Shown: positions 63,839 through 64,000 of the stretch, piece by piece
Layout of the letters: the number at the start of each line of letters is the position of its first letter
How positions within the stretch are numbered: position 1 is the stretch's first letter
Source: Pseudopontixanthobacter vadosimaris
GTDB taxonomy: Bacteria > Pseudomonadota > Alphaproteobacteria > Sphingomonadales > Sphingomonadaceae
DNA length: 64,000 bases
Direction of reading: 5' to 3'
Assembly: GCF_012979275.1 (NCBI RefSeq)
Contig: NZ_JABASZ010000039.1
Location: 62,001-126,000, forward strand
Program-made: the position numbers and the translations under genes
The notes under the pieces: generated by a model
Databases searched by the model: none
Seen by the model: only the letters and a program-made list of their open reading frames with translations
Told to the model about the DNA's origin: nothing

Positions 63839-64000
63839 GCAATGGGCTGACCGTCCCAGGCAAAAAAGCCGCCGCTGTCGGCAGGTGTGAGGCCATGCAG
63901 GACCTGCAACAGGCGCTCGGCAGATTTTCCGGGTGAGAACAGTTGGTTATCGGGTACATTGCCCTGAAACGGTTCGCTCAGACCCGTGTTCACGGTGCCG
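63832..64000 (-). CDS. Short-chain dehydrogenase (CsgA/C-factor-like), 3' end only
   Basis: The minus strand from the window edge encodes the last 56 residues of a protein, visible from GTVNTGLSEPFQGNVPDN to ADSGGFFAWDGQPIAY and a TGA at 63834-63832. This ending resembles CsgA/C-factor type SDRs (P-G-T-V-D-T-x-L-S followed by DSG-x-F-x-W-D-G). The catalytic part is outside the window. The frame lacks a start in the window and is open to the end, as expected for a truncated gene. Confidence 0.75.
   Translation of the reverse strand, partial: GTVNTGLSEPFQGNVPDNQLFSPGKSAERLLQVLHGLTPADSGGFFAWDGQPIAY

Overview
This is a GC-rich, gene-dense stretch of an alphaproteobacterial chromosome. It most resembles Sphingomonadales, probably the Erythrobacteraceae. 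I judge this from gene content and order and from protein style: an RNase E with an acidic insert, a bacterial COQ4 homologue, Spinster-like MFS and DOMON-like/DUF1343 neighbours, and EcfG-type promoter motifs. No database search was run. About 58 protein genes and one tRNA-Lys(CTT) are supported. I see no rRNA, CRISPR array, insertion sequence, prophage or origin.

Layout from left to right. 1-2630: end of the PBP2-RodA elongation pair, then tRNA-Lys. 2963-5988: a class A beta-lactamase-like lipoprotein, an SDR, and ribH divergent from the SDR. 6032-10189: a small membrane protein, enolase, then a four-gene membrane/stress cluster (YqjD/YqjE-like) behind a perfect EcfG-type promoter, then a DUF4170 gene. 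10264-15633 (minus): carA, a small lipoprotein gene, carB and greA. 15823-24516 (plus): yqeY, dnaG, rpoD; then rpiB, glyA, a small membrane protein, nrdR, trmJ-like; then rpsD. 24596-33225 (minus, except one TSUP transporter): chorismate mutase, tgt, a DUF481 protein, an ABC exporter, queA, a cyclophilin, coaD, ispA and xseB. 33335-38394: purL, COQ4 and serB, with serB and miaA starting back to back.

38414-44886 (plus) is the branched-chain amino-acid region. It holds ilvB-ilvN-ilvC behind a hairpin-bearing leader with a small upstream ORF, an I78-like lipoprotein, a YceI protein, and leuA behind a short Leu-containing leader peptide and hairpin. 44934-50873 (minus) runs mrcA, prfB, a lipoprotein-like methyltransferase and a nitronate monooxygenase-like protein with a Cys cluster. 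51062-57250 holds an orphan CoxE-like VWA protein, an MFS transporter, a NamZ-like (DUF1343) gene overlapping a DOMON-like gene, tyrS and a PilZ protein. 57337-61841 is a divergent amidase/rne pair around a 623-bp leader. The end holds an ATP-grasp enzyme, a sugar-nucleotidyltransferase-like protein and the 3' end of an SDR gene.

The themes are cell-wall synthesis and turnover (PBP2, RodA, PBP1A, amidase, NamZ-like), queuosine and tRNA modification (tgt, queA, miaA, trmJ), core information processing (dnaG, rpoD, greA, prfB, rpsD, rne, tyrS) and amino-acid, pyrimidine and purine synthesis. I found no clear undescribed multi-gene system. The best leads are the EcfG-linked membrane cluster, the ilv and leu leaders, the lipoprotein gene inside carAB, the exported methyltransferase plus Cys-cluster flavoprotein pair, and the ATP-grasp/nucleotidyltransferase pair.
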